Below are positions 38,001-50,507 of a DNA stretch of 64,000 nucleotides, piece by piece; positions within the stretch are counted from its first letter, which is position 1, and every line of letters starts with the position of its first letter. The notes beneath the pieces are model-generated. The model was not told the DNA's origin. It worked only from the letters and a program-made list of their open reading frames with translations, and did not search any database. This stretch comes from Varroa destructor. Its lineage: Eukaryota; Arthropoda; Arachnida; Mesostigmata; Varroidae. The position numbers and the translations under genes are program-made. The stretch is taken from positions 54,725,743 to 54,789,742 of the forward strand of contig NW_019211456.1 in NCBI RefSeq assembly GCF_002443255.2, written 5' to 3'.

Positions 38001-39727
38001 ATTATTCATCGCCACAAACATCTGCGAAACAATTGTATGGAAAGCGTTTTCACCATCGACTGTCAATGCCGGACGTGGTACAGAATTTGAGGGTGCCATC
38101 ATTGCTTTGTTTCACCTTCTAGCTACACGTACAGACAAAATTCGAGCTCTTCGCGAAGCTTTCTACCGGCCCAACCTACCAAACCTAATGAATCTTCTTG
38201 CAACTGTCTTAGTTTTCGCCATTGTAATCTATTTCCAAGGCTTCCGTGTGGATCTTCCTATCAAGTCTAATCGTTACCGGGGACAGTACTCGTCTTACCC
38301 GATAAAGCTATTTTATACATCGAATATACCCATCATCCTACAGTCTGCGCTGGTTTCCAATCTATATGTTATATCGCAAATGCTCTCTGTGAAGTTTGCC
38401 GGCAGCGTCCTAGTGAACCTGCTCGGCGTCTGGTCTGACGCAGGAGCTGGTTACGGCGGGAGATCGTATCCAACTGGCGGGTTATGCTACTACCTCTCGC
38501 CTCCGGAGAACCTTGGAGCTATACTTTGTAAGTTCATTCGGCTGAAACAATTTTCTTTTGATTATAAACGTATGTGTGAAAAAAACCGGGCCAGGGAAAG
38601 GGATGAGAAACATGTGGGCGATAAGAACTCGTAGCCGCCCAATCCTGTATTTTGCGAAATCTTGTACATACTGTATAAGATTTTTGTAGAAAAATATATA
38701 AGATTTTTACTGGTATTGCTCTAGTGCAGCCACATCGCGCGGGTACAGGCATCATTCTTTCACAACCATGATAACTTACCATTATACAGTAGGAAGCAAC
38801 TCTTTTCTATTGTTTCGCTTCTTTCTTGAATAATCGATCTTTTCGTTCTATCGATATTTGCCTCTTCGCGAATGTCACCTGTCCCGCGAGTCTACGTATT
38901 TATTTTTATATTGTCTAGCGCATGGTTTTCATGTGGATGAAATACATGCTCAACTATTTTATAAAATATACGTTTTGATTGTGACCTCAAATTGCTCAAA
39001 CATGGTACTTTGTTCCATTATAAAGCCAACTTAAATAACTAATATATGACACGTCCATAATCCTTATACCTATCTAGCTCATTATAACTCGCATATACTA
39101 ACCTTTACTTGCTCCAACTATTACACGGTCCCTGTTACCCATGCAACCAATTTATTCTTTCGCTATTTTTTAATTAAATTAACTATAGTTCTATTAATAT
39201 TCTTAATTACAGTATTTTTTTTCCTATTTTTTGAATGATTATGATTATGTGAGAATTTGAGGTTTATCAAATGTGGATTTGAAATATTTTTAGTCCGAGC
39301 ACCATTTTTATTACATCAAATCTCAAAAAAAAAAAAATATTAATATTTTCTCCTAATTGCAGCGGATCCCATCCATGCAATTCTGTACATTGTCTTTATG
39401 TTGGGGTCGTGCGCGTTCTTCTCCAAGACATGGATCGATGTTTCTGGCTCATCGGCCAAAGACGTTGCGAAACAGCTCAAAGAGCAACAGATGATCATGA
39501 GAGGCCACCGTGAGACGTCAATGGTGCACGAGCTCAACCGATACATTCCCACAGCTGCTGCCTTTGGTGGACTTTGTATTGGTGCCCTGTCAGTGTTAGC
39601 AGATTTCCTCGGCGCTATCGGTTCCGGAACCGGAATCCTTCTCGCCGTAACCATAATTTATCAGTACTTCGAAACATTTGTTCGTGAACAAGGTGACATG
39701 GGCGGCATGTCAACATTGCTATTTTAG
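35048..39727 (+). CDS. SEC61A: Protein transport protein Sec61 subunit alpha (complete, 5 exons)
   Basis: This is the pore-forming subunit of the ER translocon (SecY family). It conducts nascent secretory and membrane proteins across or into the ER membrane, with Sec61 beta and gamma as partners. Exons 35048-35054, 36042-36109, 36273-36338, 37603-38527 and 39363-39727 join in phase to 1431 nt, or 476 aa plus stop, exactly the human SEC61A1 length. Landmarks: N-terminal [11 protein letters not shown]1 ending FLVCCQ; plug segment [17 protein letters not shown] (about residues 48-64); [20 protein letters not shown] (TM2); [20 protein letters not shown] (TM4-5); [20 protein letters not shown] (cytosolic ribosome-binding loop); [20 protein letters not shown]; and C-terminal GGMSTLLF. 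Near-identity to animal Sec61 alpha makes the identity secure. Only the 7-nt first coding exon is inferred, from a good Kozak ATG, a gtgagt donor and phase. Confidence 0.97.
35055..36041 (+). other. SEC61A: Sec61 alpha intron 1
   Basis: A 987-nt intron directly after the 7-nt coding exon. No feature is seen in it. Confidence 0.7.
36042..36109 (+). CDS. SEC61A: Sec61 alpha exon 2
   Basis: The exon encodes [20 protein letters not shown] and RK, the conserved amphipathic N-terminus. The acceptor is gtatttcag and the donor is gttagt, phase 0. Confidence 0.93.
36273..36338 (+). CDS. SEC61A: Sec61 alpha exon 3
   Basis: A 66-nt exon encoding [12 protein letters not shown] and [10 protein letters not shown] (first transmembrane helix). 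The acceptor is ctttgaacag and the donor is gtaaga. Both flanking introns are phase 0. Confidence 0.95.
36339..37602 (+). other. SEC61A: Sec61 alpha intron 3
   Basis: AT-rich intron with poly-A runs. No other feature is seen. Confidence 0.85.
37603..38527 (+). CDS. SEC61A: Sec61 alpha exon 4
   Basis: The exon covers the plug through the start of TM8 (residues 48-355). The acceptor is gctcttttag. The reading begins VPLFGIM, ahead of the internal ATG at 37621. The donor gtaagt follows one base of a Ser codon. The frame stays open past the donor for about 35 codons, but similarity stops at GAIL. Confidence 0.97.
38528..39362 (+). other. SEC61A: Sec61 alpha intron 4
   Basis: AT-rich intron ending with a run of A and an AT-rich tract before the acceptor. 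No other feature is seen. Confidence 0.88.
39363..39727 (+). CDS. SEC61A: Sec61 alpha exon 5 (terminal)
   Basis: The exon encodes [20 protein letters not shown] through [20 protein letters not shown] to GGMSTLLF and TAG. The acceptor is cctaattgcag; the first two bases finish the split Ser codon. Confidence 0.97.
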
Positions 39728-40690
39728 TAATTTAATTACCAAATTTATAATGACAATATACAAGATGGATATTGAAGACCAGGATACGAAAGCAAAACAG
39801 ACTTCACAACATCACACAGACAGACACACGTATATAAAAACAACGCAACTATAAGAACAGAGTCTATCGTGATGAAGCCATGCTGCACGTTGTTGGAATT
39901 GAGGAACGAGAAGAAAATTACTGTATTATGTTTAAGCTGCTACCCTTATTCGTTTTACTATTATTATTTAGGCCCGTTTCAGTGAATGCAAGAAAGAGTG
40001 AAACGAGAAAGAGAGTGAGTGAGAGCATGAAATAACATAGACAGAGAGAACGGTGAAGCGATACGTGAAAACGCAAAGGTAAAGAAAGGAGGAAATTCAA
40101 CAATAACAACATCAAGAGACCATGTGCTGCATAATTAATTTGTAATTTAATTATGTGAAATTATGTCACTAGGCTCGAAACAAGGTTATCAATAAGCAAG
40201 AATATTATAAGTACATTGAATCGGGGTTCAATCGGAGCTATAGAAACGTAGACGCTGTAGTTAAGGCAAGCTACAGTGAGGAAGCCAGACTGGACAACAA
40301 GGCTCTAGTTTTTCAATAACAAAAAAGATATGCACGCATAATTTTGTTTCCGTTAGGAATAAAACACAACTCGATTAGATATGCGGGTAATCTAATCAGT
40401 TTACACTTAGTTACCCTGTCTGCAAATGTGGACTCCCCTCACGCTGCCCCTCGTGTCTAGAAATCGAATCGAAAATGACGAAAGGGCCTCGGGAGGTACT
40501 CGGAGAGATGTCCTACTGATAGCGCTCGAGTGTGTCGTGAGTCTGTAGCACTTGTCCTATTTGAACTGATATGCTGAATGTTTGTCATTCGAGCGGCTTG
40601 ACCATAAGCGGTCTGCCTATTCGTTCGCTGTGTATAGAGCTACAACTTTTATATGTTAAAAAAATAAACTGTCAAGTACCAAAAAGTGAA
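39728..40690 (+). other. SEC61A: Probable 3'UTR of Sec61 alpha
   Basis: The sequence is non-coding, with purine-rich runs (gagtgaaacgagaaagagag). AATAAA hexamers occur at 40358-40363 and 40663-40668. Which one is used cannot be decided here. Confidence 0.4.
40663..40668 (+). terminator. Candidate poly(A) signal for Sec61 alpha
   Basis: An AATAAA hexamer about 0.94 kb after the stop. An alternative lies at 40358-40363. Confidence 0.3.
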
Positions 40691-41627
40691 TCACATTATT
40701 CATCGAGAGATGCTTCCTTATGTAATAGACTTAACAGAATGCCATAGGTTGACACAGAAATTGCATTGCTTTTGCAGTGTGCAAATAATCCCTTTTACCT
40801 AAATAAAGCGCCAGTAAGCCTCCTATAGTTTTGGCTACAATCTGGGTTAATTCCCAGAATGTTCATCTCTCAAAAACATTGCATTTGCCTGTTCTTACTT
40901 GTGCTCGCATGATAAAGGATTTTGATAGAACTTCGAATGTACTTCTAGTAGATAATCATCGTGCAGTAAGCCACACGTTCACATATTTTGTAAAGCCATT
41001 CGTATTTTATGATGAAGAGTTTTCAGTAAACAGTGTGCTTTTCGTAATACCGTAATTAACATGTCACTGAGTCCATCAGCGAATCTTTTTAGTACGTTTT
41101 AAATGTTTGATTTCGGGAGCTTTGGTGAAAACTATTAAAAGAGTTGTCGTAGTTGAAACCGTAAAATGGCAGAAATTTAGCGATGATTGAGCTGTTTCTT
41201 TTTGAGTGTCTTACTCTACTCGGCGGTAAGACGCTTTGATATGACCAGATTCTTAACAATGTTGCTTCGCCTTGTTTAACTCTAACTAATTTTATTAGCT
41301 CTCAGGGCCATGAGTCTTGTACTCATCACCGGCAATACCTAACTACACTGCTTGGTTTCAAAATTTAAAAAGCTAGGAATTGAAAATGATTTCAAGAATT
41401 GTGAAATGAAATATTTTACTTTTTCTCCTGTAAGTACAAACGGTGACATTTGGTGTCTATGGCAATACATGTATATACATCGCCCCGTCAGTGGAGCTTT
41501 ATTACTTGATTATACTTGATTGACCTAGCATTGTATTATAAAGGTTATATCACAAAATACATTTGCGACTACCAAACTCGGTATTTTTAAGAGCACAAAT
41601 CCACCACTGCAAAGACACTACCCCATT
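40691..41627. other. Intergenic gap between convergent genes
   Basis: No gene is recognised between the Sec61 alpha 3' end and the GalNAc-transferase 3' end. Confidence 0.5.
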
Positions 41628-41637
41628 TTTATTTATT
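41628..41637 (-). terminator. Candidate poly(A) signals for GALNT11-like gene
   Basis: Two overlapping AATAAA hexamers lie on the minus strand (tttatt on plus at 41628 and 41632), about 0.8 kb past the stop codon. Confidence 0.3.
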
Positions 41638-41939
41638 ATTTATGCTAAATATAATTTTTGAGTAGACAATACAGAACAATACTAAATGTGATACAGAAGT
41701 GAGAAAGAAATTAGGTGAGATAGTGAATTACTTGTGATGTGAGTAGCTGAAACATTTGATGCTGAAATTATAAGGATTATTAAAAACGAGGATTTGTCTC
41801 TCTCTTCAAAATTCAAAATTGCACAAGTTGTATATGTTCATAGAATGATTGGGTGGATCAGAATGAGATTTTCAACGATGCAGTTTCAAATCGAGCCAAA
41901 CAATACTGTGTCCAATTAACACAGAAAAGTGCTTTACTA

Positions 41940-41975
41940 TTAGGTTGCTAAAAAAGTTGCCGTTGTTGCTTATTG
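41940..41975 (+). mobile_element. Mariner-type terminal-repeat remnant
   Basis: After TA at 41938-41939 the sequence ttaggttgctaaaaaagt followed by tgccgttgttgc resembles Hsmar1/cecropia-type mariner ends (ttaggttggtgcaaaagt, then ttgcggtttttgc). No transposase could be read downstream, so only an end remnant is supported. It would lie in the 3'UTR of the minus-strand gene. Confidence 0.4.
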
Positions 41976-42432
41976 TAAAATGTGTTGTTTAGTAACTTTT
42001 TGTTCTATCAGTCTTGTGGCACGCGGCCCAAAGATGCTAAATTGCGTATGGTTTAATCTCGGCGAAGGGCGAATCAAGGCAGTTTATAAAATAAAAGCAT
42101 ACCGAAGGAAAAATTGGAATGCCGTTTTTTGTCATGGAAGTGTTCATCTATGAAGACCGAAGTGGAGCTAAAAAAGATACAAACAAAACAATGATCTCCA
42201 CAAGCTTGTGGAGAAGATTAGTGGCTTTTTTTTGCTAAAACCATTAGTGCACAAGAAATTTCAAAGTTTCGAAAGACATTTGAGATGTTTCTAAGAACCT
42301 AATAGTATATAAAGAAGAGTCCGAATAGTGCAAGTAATGCAACTTATTAAACTGATATGATTTAACTATAGAGGAAATTTAATTTGGAAGTACGATATGT
42401 TCCAATAGGTTAAGTTGATCCTAAATCTAGGC

Positions 42433-42931
42433 CTAAAGTAGGGCCAATCTATATTTTTTTTGTGCAACGAAGTCCCATTTAAGAGCTCGATCTGAGCTGC
42501 ATATTTCCAAAGTCACCCGTTGACCTTCAGCAACTTTAGCAGAGCCGAGGCACATACCACTCGCCATGTTATAAAGAGGTGCTCCGTACTTTGCAGAATA
42601 TCTCCAGTCTTGGGAACCGCCCATTTCGTGGCATTTTTTTAATCTTGGTACCCCCTTCCCACCACCATCAAGGCAGAGGATATTTCCCAACCGTAAATCT
42701 CGTTTCTCTGTCTCAAACCAAGATTGACGTTTATTTCGAAAGTCGCATTTTTGAAGGAAGAGAAAGCTTCCACGAGTTAAAACGCTGTCTTCTGATTGGA
42801 CACAAAGTGAGTCAACACGAATCTGGAAACGTCCGGTCATAACTGGTTGTTTTCGTTTATATAATGCAAGATTTCGAAGTCCAGTACGGTTAGTAGGCGG
42901 CTGCAGATCCGGATAAACGTTATGGAGGTAC
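42433..42931 (-). CDS. GALNT11: GALNT11-like exon 5 (ricin-type lectin domain, terminal)
   Basis: The exon encodes [20 protein letters not shown] and then a beta-trefoil lectin domain with [34 protein letters not shown] and LKWDF, ending in a TAG at 42433-42435. The acceptor is tttctatgccag. The domain is near full length, but its repeats are divergent: only one clear QxW is present. Confidence 0.94.
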
Positions 42932-45900
42932 CTGGCATAGAAAGAAAAGTGTGTTAATTTTTTTACTAGCTTGCATTGGTTTTTCGATCGAGTTTAGATC
43001 ACCAGGCTAATATCGAGATTTGTGGTAGGTTGCTCAAATCAAAACAACTAACCTATATAAATTAAGATTAGCATGTGTTAATAGTCCTTTTGTAGCATAA
43101 GTTTTAAAAAAAAAAGCGTGAAGCCGTTCAGGCGTATGTTATAGGAAATCTATAGAGAACATAACCGTCAAGAATTCCACTATTTAAGGTAGTTTGTGTG
43201 CGTTGCACGTGCAACGAGTAACATGATGCTATGAGTCCACACCAAATACCAAGCAACAAACGTAGTGAACCTTTCTTTCAAGGCACGTATCTTATGGACA
43301 CATTTACGCACACTTCAAATGAATCTAAGAAAAGGATCGGAAAGTTTGTACATATATAACACACAAATTTTTTAATTTATGTCTCGTTGAATTTTTCCCG
43401 GACGCATAACTTACATGTAAATCATGCAATATTCCCCTATCGTCCTCTTTCAGCCATAATTGCCTCAATGAGTTTTTCCAAAAGGCCGAACTTTCCTCAA
43501 GGATCTTTCATGATATTGAATTTTGAAGTGAATTATTGCCCGAATGCAATGTAAATCTCTGAAAATCAAGCCTTTACTCTGCTACTGGTAAGATAGCTTT
43601 TTGAAAGGCACACGCTCATCATAAAAAATAACAAAGAAGTCGTTCTATTTCAACTTATTGATTTCGATAAGTAGCGTAAAGAGTAAACTTTTCTAATAAT
43701 GTGATGTTCCGTTCACTGGAATCGGATACGGCACTTTAAAAAACGCTATAACAGTGATGCCAAGTATTCGAGTTTATATTAGATGTAAAATAGATATTTT
43801 ATAATATTGTTTAAAAATCTAATTTGAAATAAAAGGTCCACTATATAAGCTCACAAGCTAGGTTTACTGATTTGATTTGGCTGTGTTGCCCGGAATGATA
43901 TCTACAGCAAGAAAATTAGCAGTACTCACAAATATATCTCTTGTCTTGTTCATGGTATCTCTGTGTCTCGCAAATTTAATGATATGCGGGATTTGGTTAC
44001 CCTCAGAATTTTTTGTTGATCACTTTTCATTATATCACCACTTGAAAGTACATAATTTAATGTCAATGATTTTGTGCTATTCCATAACTTACATATAGAA
44101 ACTTAAGTATGTCATGTGTATAACATTATTCACTGTATTGGACTTTGAGAGATTGCTACCTTTTTATAAGCCTTTGCAAGTCCATAAAGAAACTATGTTT
44201 TCACTATATGTAGCAATTTACATTACTTGTGATGAAATCACAACAGAAGTTCGTGGTAGTTAACACTGGCAATGTTGTAGAAATATACTTTTAGAAAAGT
44301 TACATCTCGGTATTATACCTTATAGGTTTAGGTCTAGGCATAGACATTGTTTGCGTTGGAAGCCTATTAAATGTCTAATGGGGATGTCAGACGCAAAAAT
44401 CGAGACATAGAAAGGTACTATATGAGCATTTCTAAGGATAGTTTGAACTGTTCAAAACAGTTCATTTCCCGGGAATAACTCATTGAAGCTATTCTCGTTG
44501 TATGGGTGAGTATAGATGAAAATATCGTCAAACCCTTAAGTGTCTCCAAGTATCCTAAAAATCCTAGTTCAGGTATCTTCAATAAAATTTTAATTACTTA
44601 CTTTAGGTGGCTAAAAAAAGCGTCGATAAGTGCAGTATAGACTGCCTTTCTCCCTATCCGAAAATAAAATACCCCATTTACGAAAATTTTCATTCTCATT
44701 TTTCGTTTTTTTCGACACAGCCCTCCAGCCATAGGATTTGACAAGCTACAAATTTGAACAAGCTAACGAATACCTTTGACTAGTGTTGTATAGAAGTGTA
44801 AACGAGCTGTCTGTCCAGCATCGCTTCTTTTTTTTTCTACTCTCAGGCTAGCTATATTAAGGCAAAAAATTGACGTGGACTTATGATAATAGTCAAACAA
44901 TGTTCGCTATTATTTATTTGTTTTACTATACACTTCCACAACCTTTTTTAGTTATGTTATAATGATTTTTTCAAGAACAAGCACGCGCCTCTTTTTAAAT
45001 AGTGGTAGTACTAATGGACACAAATATGTTCCAGTTTAATGGTTTCCTTTTGCTGCCAGTAGTGTCAAACTTTCAAAACAAATGCACACTCACCAGTCGA
45101 AGGACTTACACCGAAGTTTCTTCCGCAGTTCGATTCTTGCCGATATGTCCCCATAGTCCTTATCCTTAAGGTCTGGTCTTACTTGGTAATAATACTTCTT
45201 GTACTCATCCATCCATACGTTGGCCACCCGAAGAGAGTTCTTTGCTAGAGTATCCTCTCCGTTAGGAGCGTTATACGGCCGCCTTTTTCGAAATACATGC
45301 CCCACTCTTGAACAGGGTATTATCTTCAAGTTACCTCCGCACATCCAGATTCTAAACGAAAGCTCGAGATTTTCGCCGCCCCAAATGTCCATACCCCAGT
45401 CATATTCGCCCAATCGACGAAACTCGTTTCGATGAATAGCAAATAAACCGCCCGCCATCGTTGGTGAAGGTAACGGCGCGATCCGGTCGCGATCGGTTTT
45501 AAAGTAGCCTTTTGGTAAATTATCCCATCTAAAGTGCATACCCCAATTAAAACCTCCCTTAACGAGTGGCGAGGGAGTGTACTCGAATGTATCGGCATTG
45601 ATGATATCAATTACCGGACAGGTAACTGTTAATGGATTGGACTGAATGGGAGCTAAAAGGGGCTGCAGCCAGCGCTCGTTCACTTCAACGTGACTATCAA
45701 GAAAAACGAGTACTTCTCCTGTAGAATTATGAGCACCTACCATACGGGCTCGTATCAGACCTTCACGCTCTCGAGTGCGAATCAGTCGAACCTGCAAGAC
45801 AAAAAGGTAGGCGAGGCATCAACTTATTGCGTGAGCCACATTATGAAATATAAAACTAATCTTGGTCATGACATCATGTAGTTTTCGAAAATCTTTTCAC

Positions 45901-45932
45901 CCCCGTTGGAGTTTAAAATAAATTATTGTAGT

Positions 45933-45981
<49 letters not shown>

Positions 45982-48900
45982 CAAAAAAATATGCAACACA
46001 TTTATGACAGGGTCACTTTAATACTACTTCCACAGTATATGTTTATAATACCCTTTTATAATGGCATAGTGTTAGTTTGAAATGCAGTAGCTACAACGGT
46101 GGTCACACCTGTGGGTATCCAAATAGATTAGAAGAGACAGCCTTGACGAAGGAATAACTGGCGTGTTGCCACCTGGTGCCAGCGTTTTGAAATGGACAAG
46201 GTCTAACCTGGATGCCAACCAACGCGGGACGAACGAAGCACAAATTCTCCTACAGCCGTAAGGTGGCGAGTATCGATATGTGGTAGGGATTCAATGAGAG
46301 GCTTGCGGACTGCTTGTCGGAGTTCAAGCATGCTAGTACCAGGAAAGAAACATCTTCGCTAACTTTGTAGAGGCAAAGCGAGCGTTGCTTGATGAAGTGG
46401 CGATAAAGCTCTATCTTAAAGTGCTTTTAGCAAAAAAATGCTGGATTATGAAATCTATCCCTTTCTGTAATTTTGTCACAACTGCTCAAATCAGCTCGTA
46501 TGCATGTTGATATGTGTAGTCCGGGATTACTTGCCAAGACCTTACAAGTTGGATTGCATTCGAACTAGCAGCTGCTTTCGAACATTATTTTGTTAAGAGC
46601 AAATGTTGTTATGGCCAGAACACGGTAACGGAGCATTCAAATGGGGGTAATGTAGCACTGAAATCGGAGCAATTGACGGAATATTGACTAAACATTGCAA
46701 TCGTGTAGCTGAATAACTAGAACGAGCTAATAGAATAATTAAAGCGATGCAGTGGGCTAGTTGCAACAGAGGGAAGAAATTACTGAGACGAGAATGACGA
46801 TAGGGCAATAGAAGTTGAGGTGCATTATCTTTAAACTCGGGTTCAAGCCCACCATTCTCAAGTCTGCTATAAGTTGCTAAGAAAATGTGGGAAGTGAATG
46901 TTAGGTACAATACATTGCGACTTTGTTATGAGAAACATTTGTGAAGAAAAAGATCCAAACTTGTGTATTCATAACCGCTAACCGTGGCCGTAGGTGGGGT
47001 TTTTCATAAAATAGATGATTTTCCATTTCTACGTTTCGATTAAAATGTGGAAGTGAGAAATCTAAAGTTGTGATTTTCGGCAAGGACTCTTTCTGCGGCT
47101 ACATGTGTTCTCGTTTTTCATTATACCTTTTCATATGTTTAATTTAATTAAAATCAATATACATTGAAAACTATACACAAAATCGGGACATGATCGTACG
47201 ACATTGTTCCTCTTCATCTAGTTCTTAGCTGGTTTTTGTTCACACTCCGATATATACCTTTTCATGCCTTTGGATGAATCTAGCAAGAGGCTCTAGTTCA
47301 TCGATGTCCGAAAGATCGTCAACAAGTATCACTTCATGAAGGAGAGATGGCGGAGACCGATCCAAAACCGAATTCACTGTTCGTATAAGAGTGGACCATG
47401 CTTCATTGAAGAAACAGATAATCACTGTTGCTCGAGGAAGATTACGAGGATACCTGAAAGTTGTACCGTACTTTAACTAAAGGACAAGCAACATTCATTC
47501 ATAAAAATAAAAAACAATAGCAATTTTCGGAAAATAAAAAAATAAATTACTTTAGTAATCAATGTAGATCTAGGTTCTGTTATATAATTAAACGTAAATA
47601 TCCGTCTCTACATTTCTGTTTATGATACTTCTATCATCTACACCAGTACGAAGCAAGATAAGGCTAGGAAGCAATTCCATAGACATCACTGGCTCCCACG
47701 TCTAAAACCACATACATACAGTGAATGCAGCGTAAAGTTTACAAGTAAATCTGTTATAGTATACTGTATATCTACTTTGTTGAACTCTGTAATTACTAAT
47801 TACCATATATCTGTAGCGCGCCAAGTGTGCGAAAACGAACCAATTATTATTTTCTATAATGACCTTGATGATTCTTAAACGATAATGCACGAGTAATATT
47901 GAAAACGCTCAGATTGTCTTATTCCCTAATCTTTTGCCTCTTCGATTTTTTTTTTGCTCCGTTGCTCCCCTATAGATATTTTGACATTCAAGGCGAGCAT
48001 TGAACCTTAGACCCAAACATTTTCTGAACAGGATTAGCCCTGAACAGTCAACCGGGCAGTGGCTGATACTAGTTATAGTTGGAAAACTATATTGTCGGGC
48101 CTAGTAACTTTTATTTTTTCCAGATTCAGCACTGGTAGCAAAAATTTCGCAGTAAGGCTATTAAAGTTTTCAAGCAATTTTTTTACGTTTGAAAAACAAT
48201 TGGCAGAAATGTTAAGCTGAAGTTAACGCATTGTGCTACTTTAAGTTTCCTGAGTACACATTTTATATAAATTGATTAATAATATATATTGTGAGAGCCT
48301 TTGAGACAAAGTGGAGTGCAACAAATATGATGCGTTAGCCCAAAACAAAATTTGTCGACCTTTTGATTCTTCCGTTTTTCTTGAAGAAAACTGCAAGTAA
48401 TCCACTCATCGATTAGGATTGACCAACTGGATTACTATTTTTATATACAAAATAGATATACAAAGTAATAGCGATCTTACACAGTGATTATGCAGAACAT
48501 CTAAAGACGATTCCCTTATATGCTGACACTATATATGACCCGCAAAGAACACTCTCGTGTATAATTTTCTACTAACCCAACGGCTCGTAATTTTAATTAT
48601 AAAATTTAATTTAAGTCATATAAAAGTTTTTTTCTGACTTATACTGTTAGAATCTTCGAAAAGTCGAAATAAATTTAGTAGCCAGTAATCAAGTAAGTTT
48701 TCAAAGTAATGCATGCCAAATTGAGCCTTTGAATTGCAGTTATCTAATTTCGACCCCATATTTTTATATATGTTTGAAAATATTTTTAAATCATACTACG
48801 TTCGTAAGATCTATTATAAGTCAAGCTGATTCAGGTGCTGCTTTGCGGCGTACTGGCTACTATGACTGATGAAATCCCAAAGTGGAAATAGCATTAGTAA

Positions 48901-50466
48901 TAAGTAGTAAAAATAATAATGTAAGTAGTAACCACTCGGTCCCAAGTCCTAATTTTGGCAGGCGCAGGTCTCGCCAGCAAGGAAATCAAACATTTTGTTG
49001 GCCACAGAAAAAACGGTCGTGATCAGAATTAGCCGGGTTTATAACAACAGATGGTCTTTACAGAGTCAGTCTTAGTTCTAGTAAAGGCGCTCTCGTAACA
49101 CTTCTGTCTGAGCAAAGAGCGGAACTATACTGTGACGACAATTTGGATATTACAACGGCGCGGACAGCTATCTTTAAAAAGTGGCAAACGCAATGGTGGC
49201 AAGAGAAACACGCAGGAATGCGGTAGGCATATGAACTAAATCTCTCATTTCAGATCTCGAGCCGTGGTATGACAAATCAGGCGGGAGGCAGATGTATCAT
49301 GTCACGCAGGCATTGACGAGACATGGCCAGTTTCAGACCTACGTAATTAGAATTAGTATGTCGCAAATAGGCATATGTGTCGTATGTAACTCGGGTAAAT
49401 CCGATAATGTCGAGTACAGAATCTCCACGTGTTTCTGCTTTTTTTGATTAAACTTTACATGAAATAGTCTTCGTGGACGAAGGGCCAGGCGGTTAAATAT
49501 ATTATAAGCTATACTCTAGCATATCAGAGGGAGTGGAGAGACGCGTCGGGGAACTCTCAATATGATGAAAAATGTCCTTAGGAGACCTTCAGTATAGCGA
49601 ACGAAGGGAGGAGTTGGGACAAAAAGAATGTCCAGACTGGCCTGAAGGTGGTAGATTTAGAGACAATAGGAGAATAGAAAAGGTTAGCCTTCCTTCCAGA
49701 TCTATCAACGTTTCTAATACAAAGAGCAGCGGTTAATTTTACAAGTAACTGAACGGATAATAATGGTTTAGTGCATATTCTCCTCGAAAATTTTCTTCTT
49801 CCCGCTTATAGAAAATTCTTTTCTTCTCCCAGTGGATTCCCTCCTTTTCCACTTACGAATTTCCTCCGTCAGATCAACAGCGAGGAATGAGTTTCACACA
49901 TAGGCCTTTATTATTTAGACCGTATACGGAAACGGCTTCAGGAATCCCAGATAGAATATAAACGCGTTCGTTTATACTTTCTTAAACTGCAACTTTTCCT
50001 ATAGAATGGCAACGGAATATCATCTGAAGTAAAACTACGCATTCTTAAAGAGGGTTTTTTAATGGAAAAGATATCTGTTTTTGGTATTGCCAGTGGAGGG
50101 CGAACATGTTTCTGTGGTGGATTGTTTTGCTGCCAAACAGAACGTCCCAATTTTTTTCTTAAAAAAGTATCGACGTTTTATAACAATTAATACTGTGGAT
50201 GTGTGGGGTTCCGATGGACTCCGATACGGAATATTAGGTGCTCGTTTGTATGCTAAATAACAGACTTCAAATCTTTAATTGAAAGCTTCGATTTCTCAGC
50301 ACTCGTAGTTCAATAGTCGTTCTTCGAAATTTTAATTTGTCATGAGTTTTTCGTTTTGACTTATTTTCCATTATCCTCTTTAAGTTCTTCATGTCCAATT
50401 CCATTTTACTTCGTTCTTTTTATATTTAGTGCTACACTTGGAGGGAATTTCTTTATTCAGTGAATT

Positions 50467-50507
<41 letters not shown>

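Noticed and set aside
46845..46865. B-box-like gggttcaagccc
   Set aside because: No A-box upstream and no cloverleaf can be folded around it.
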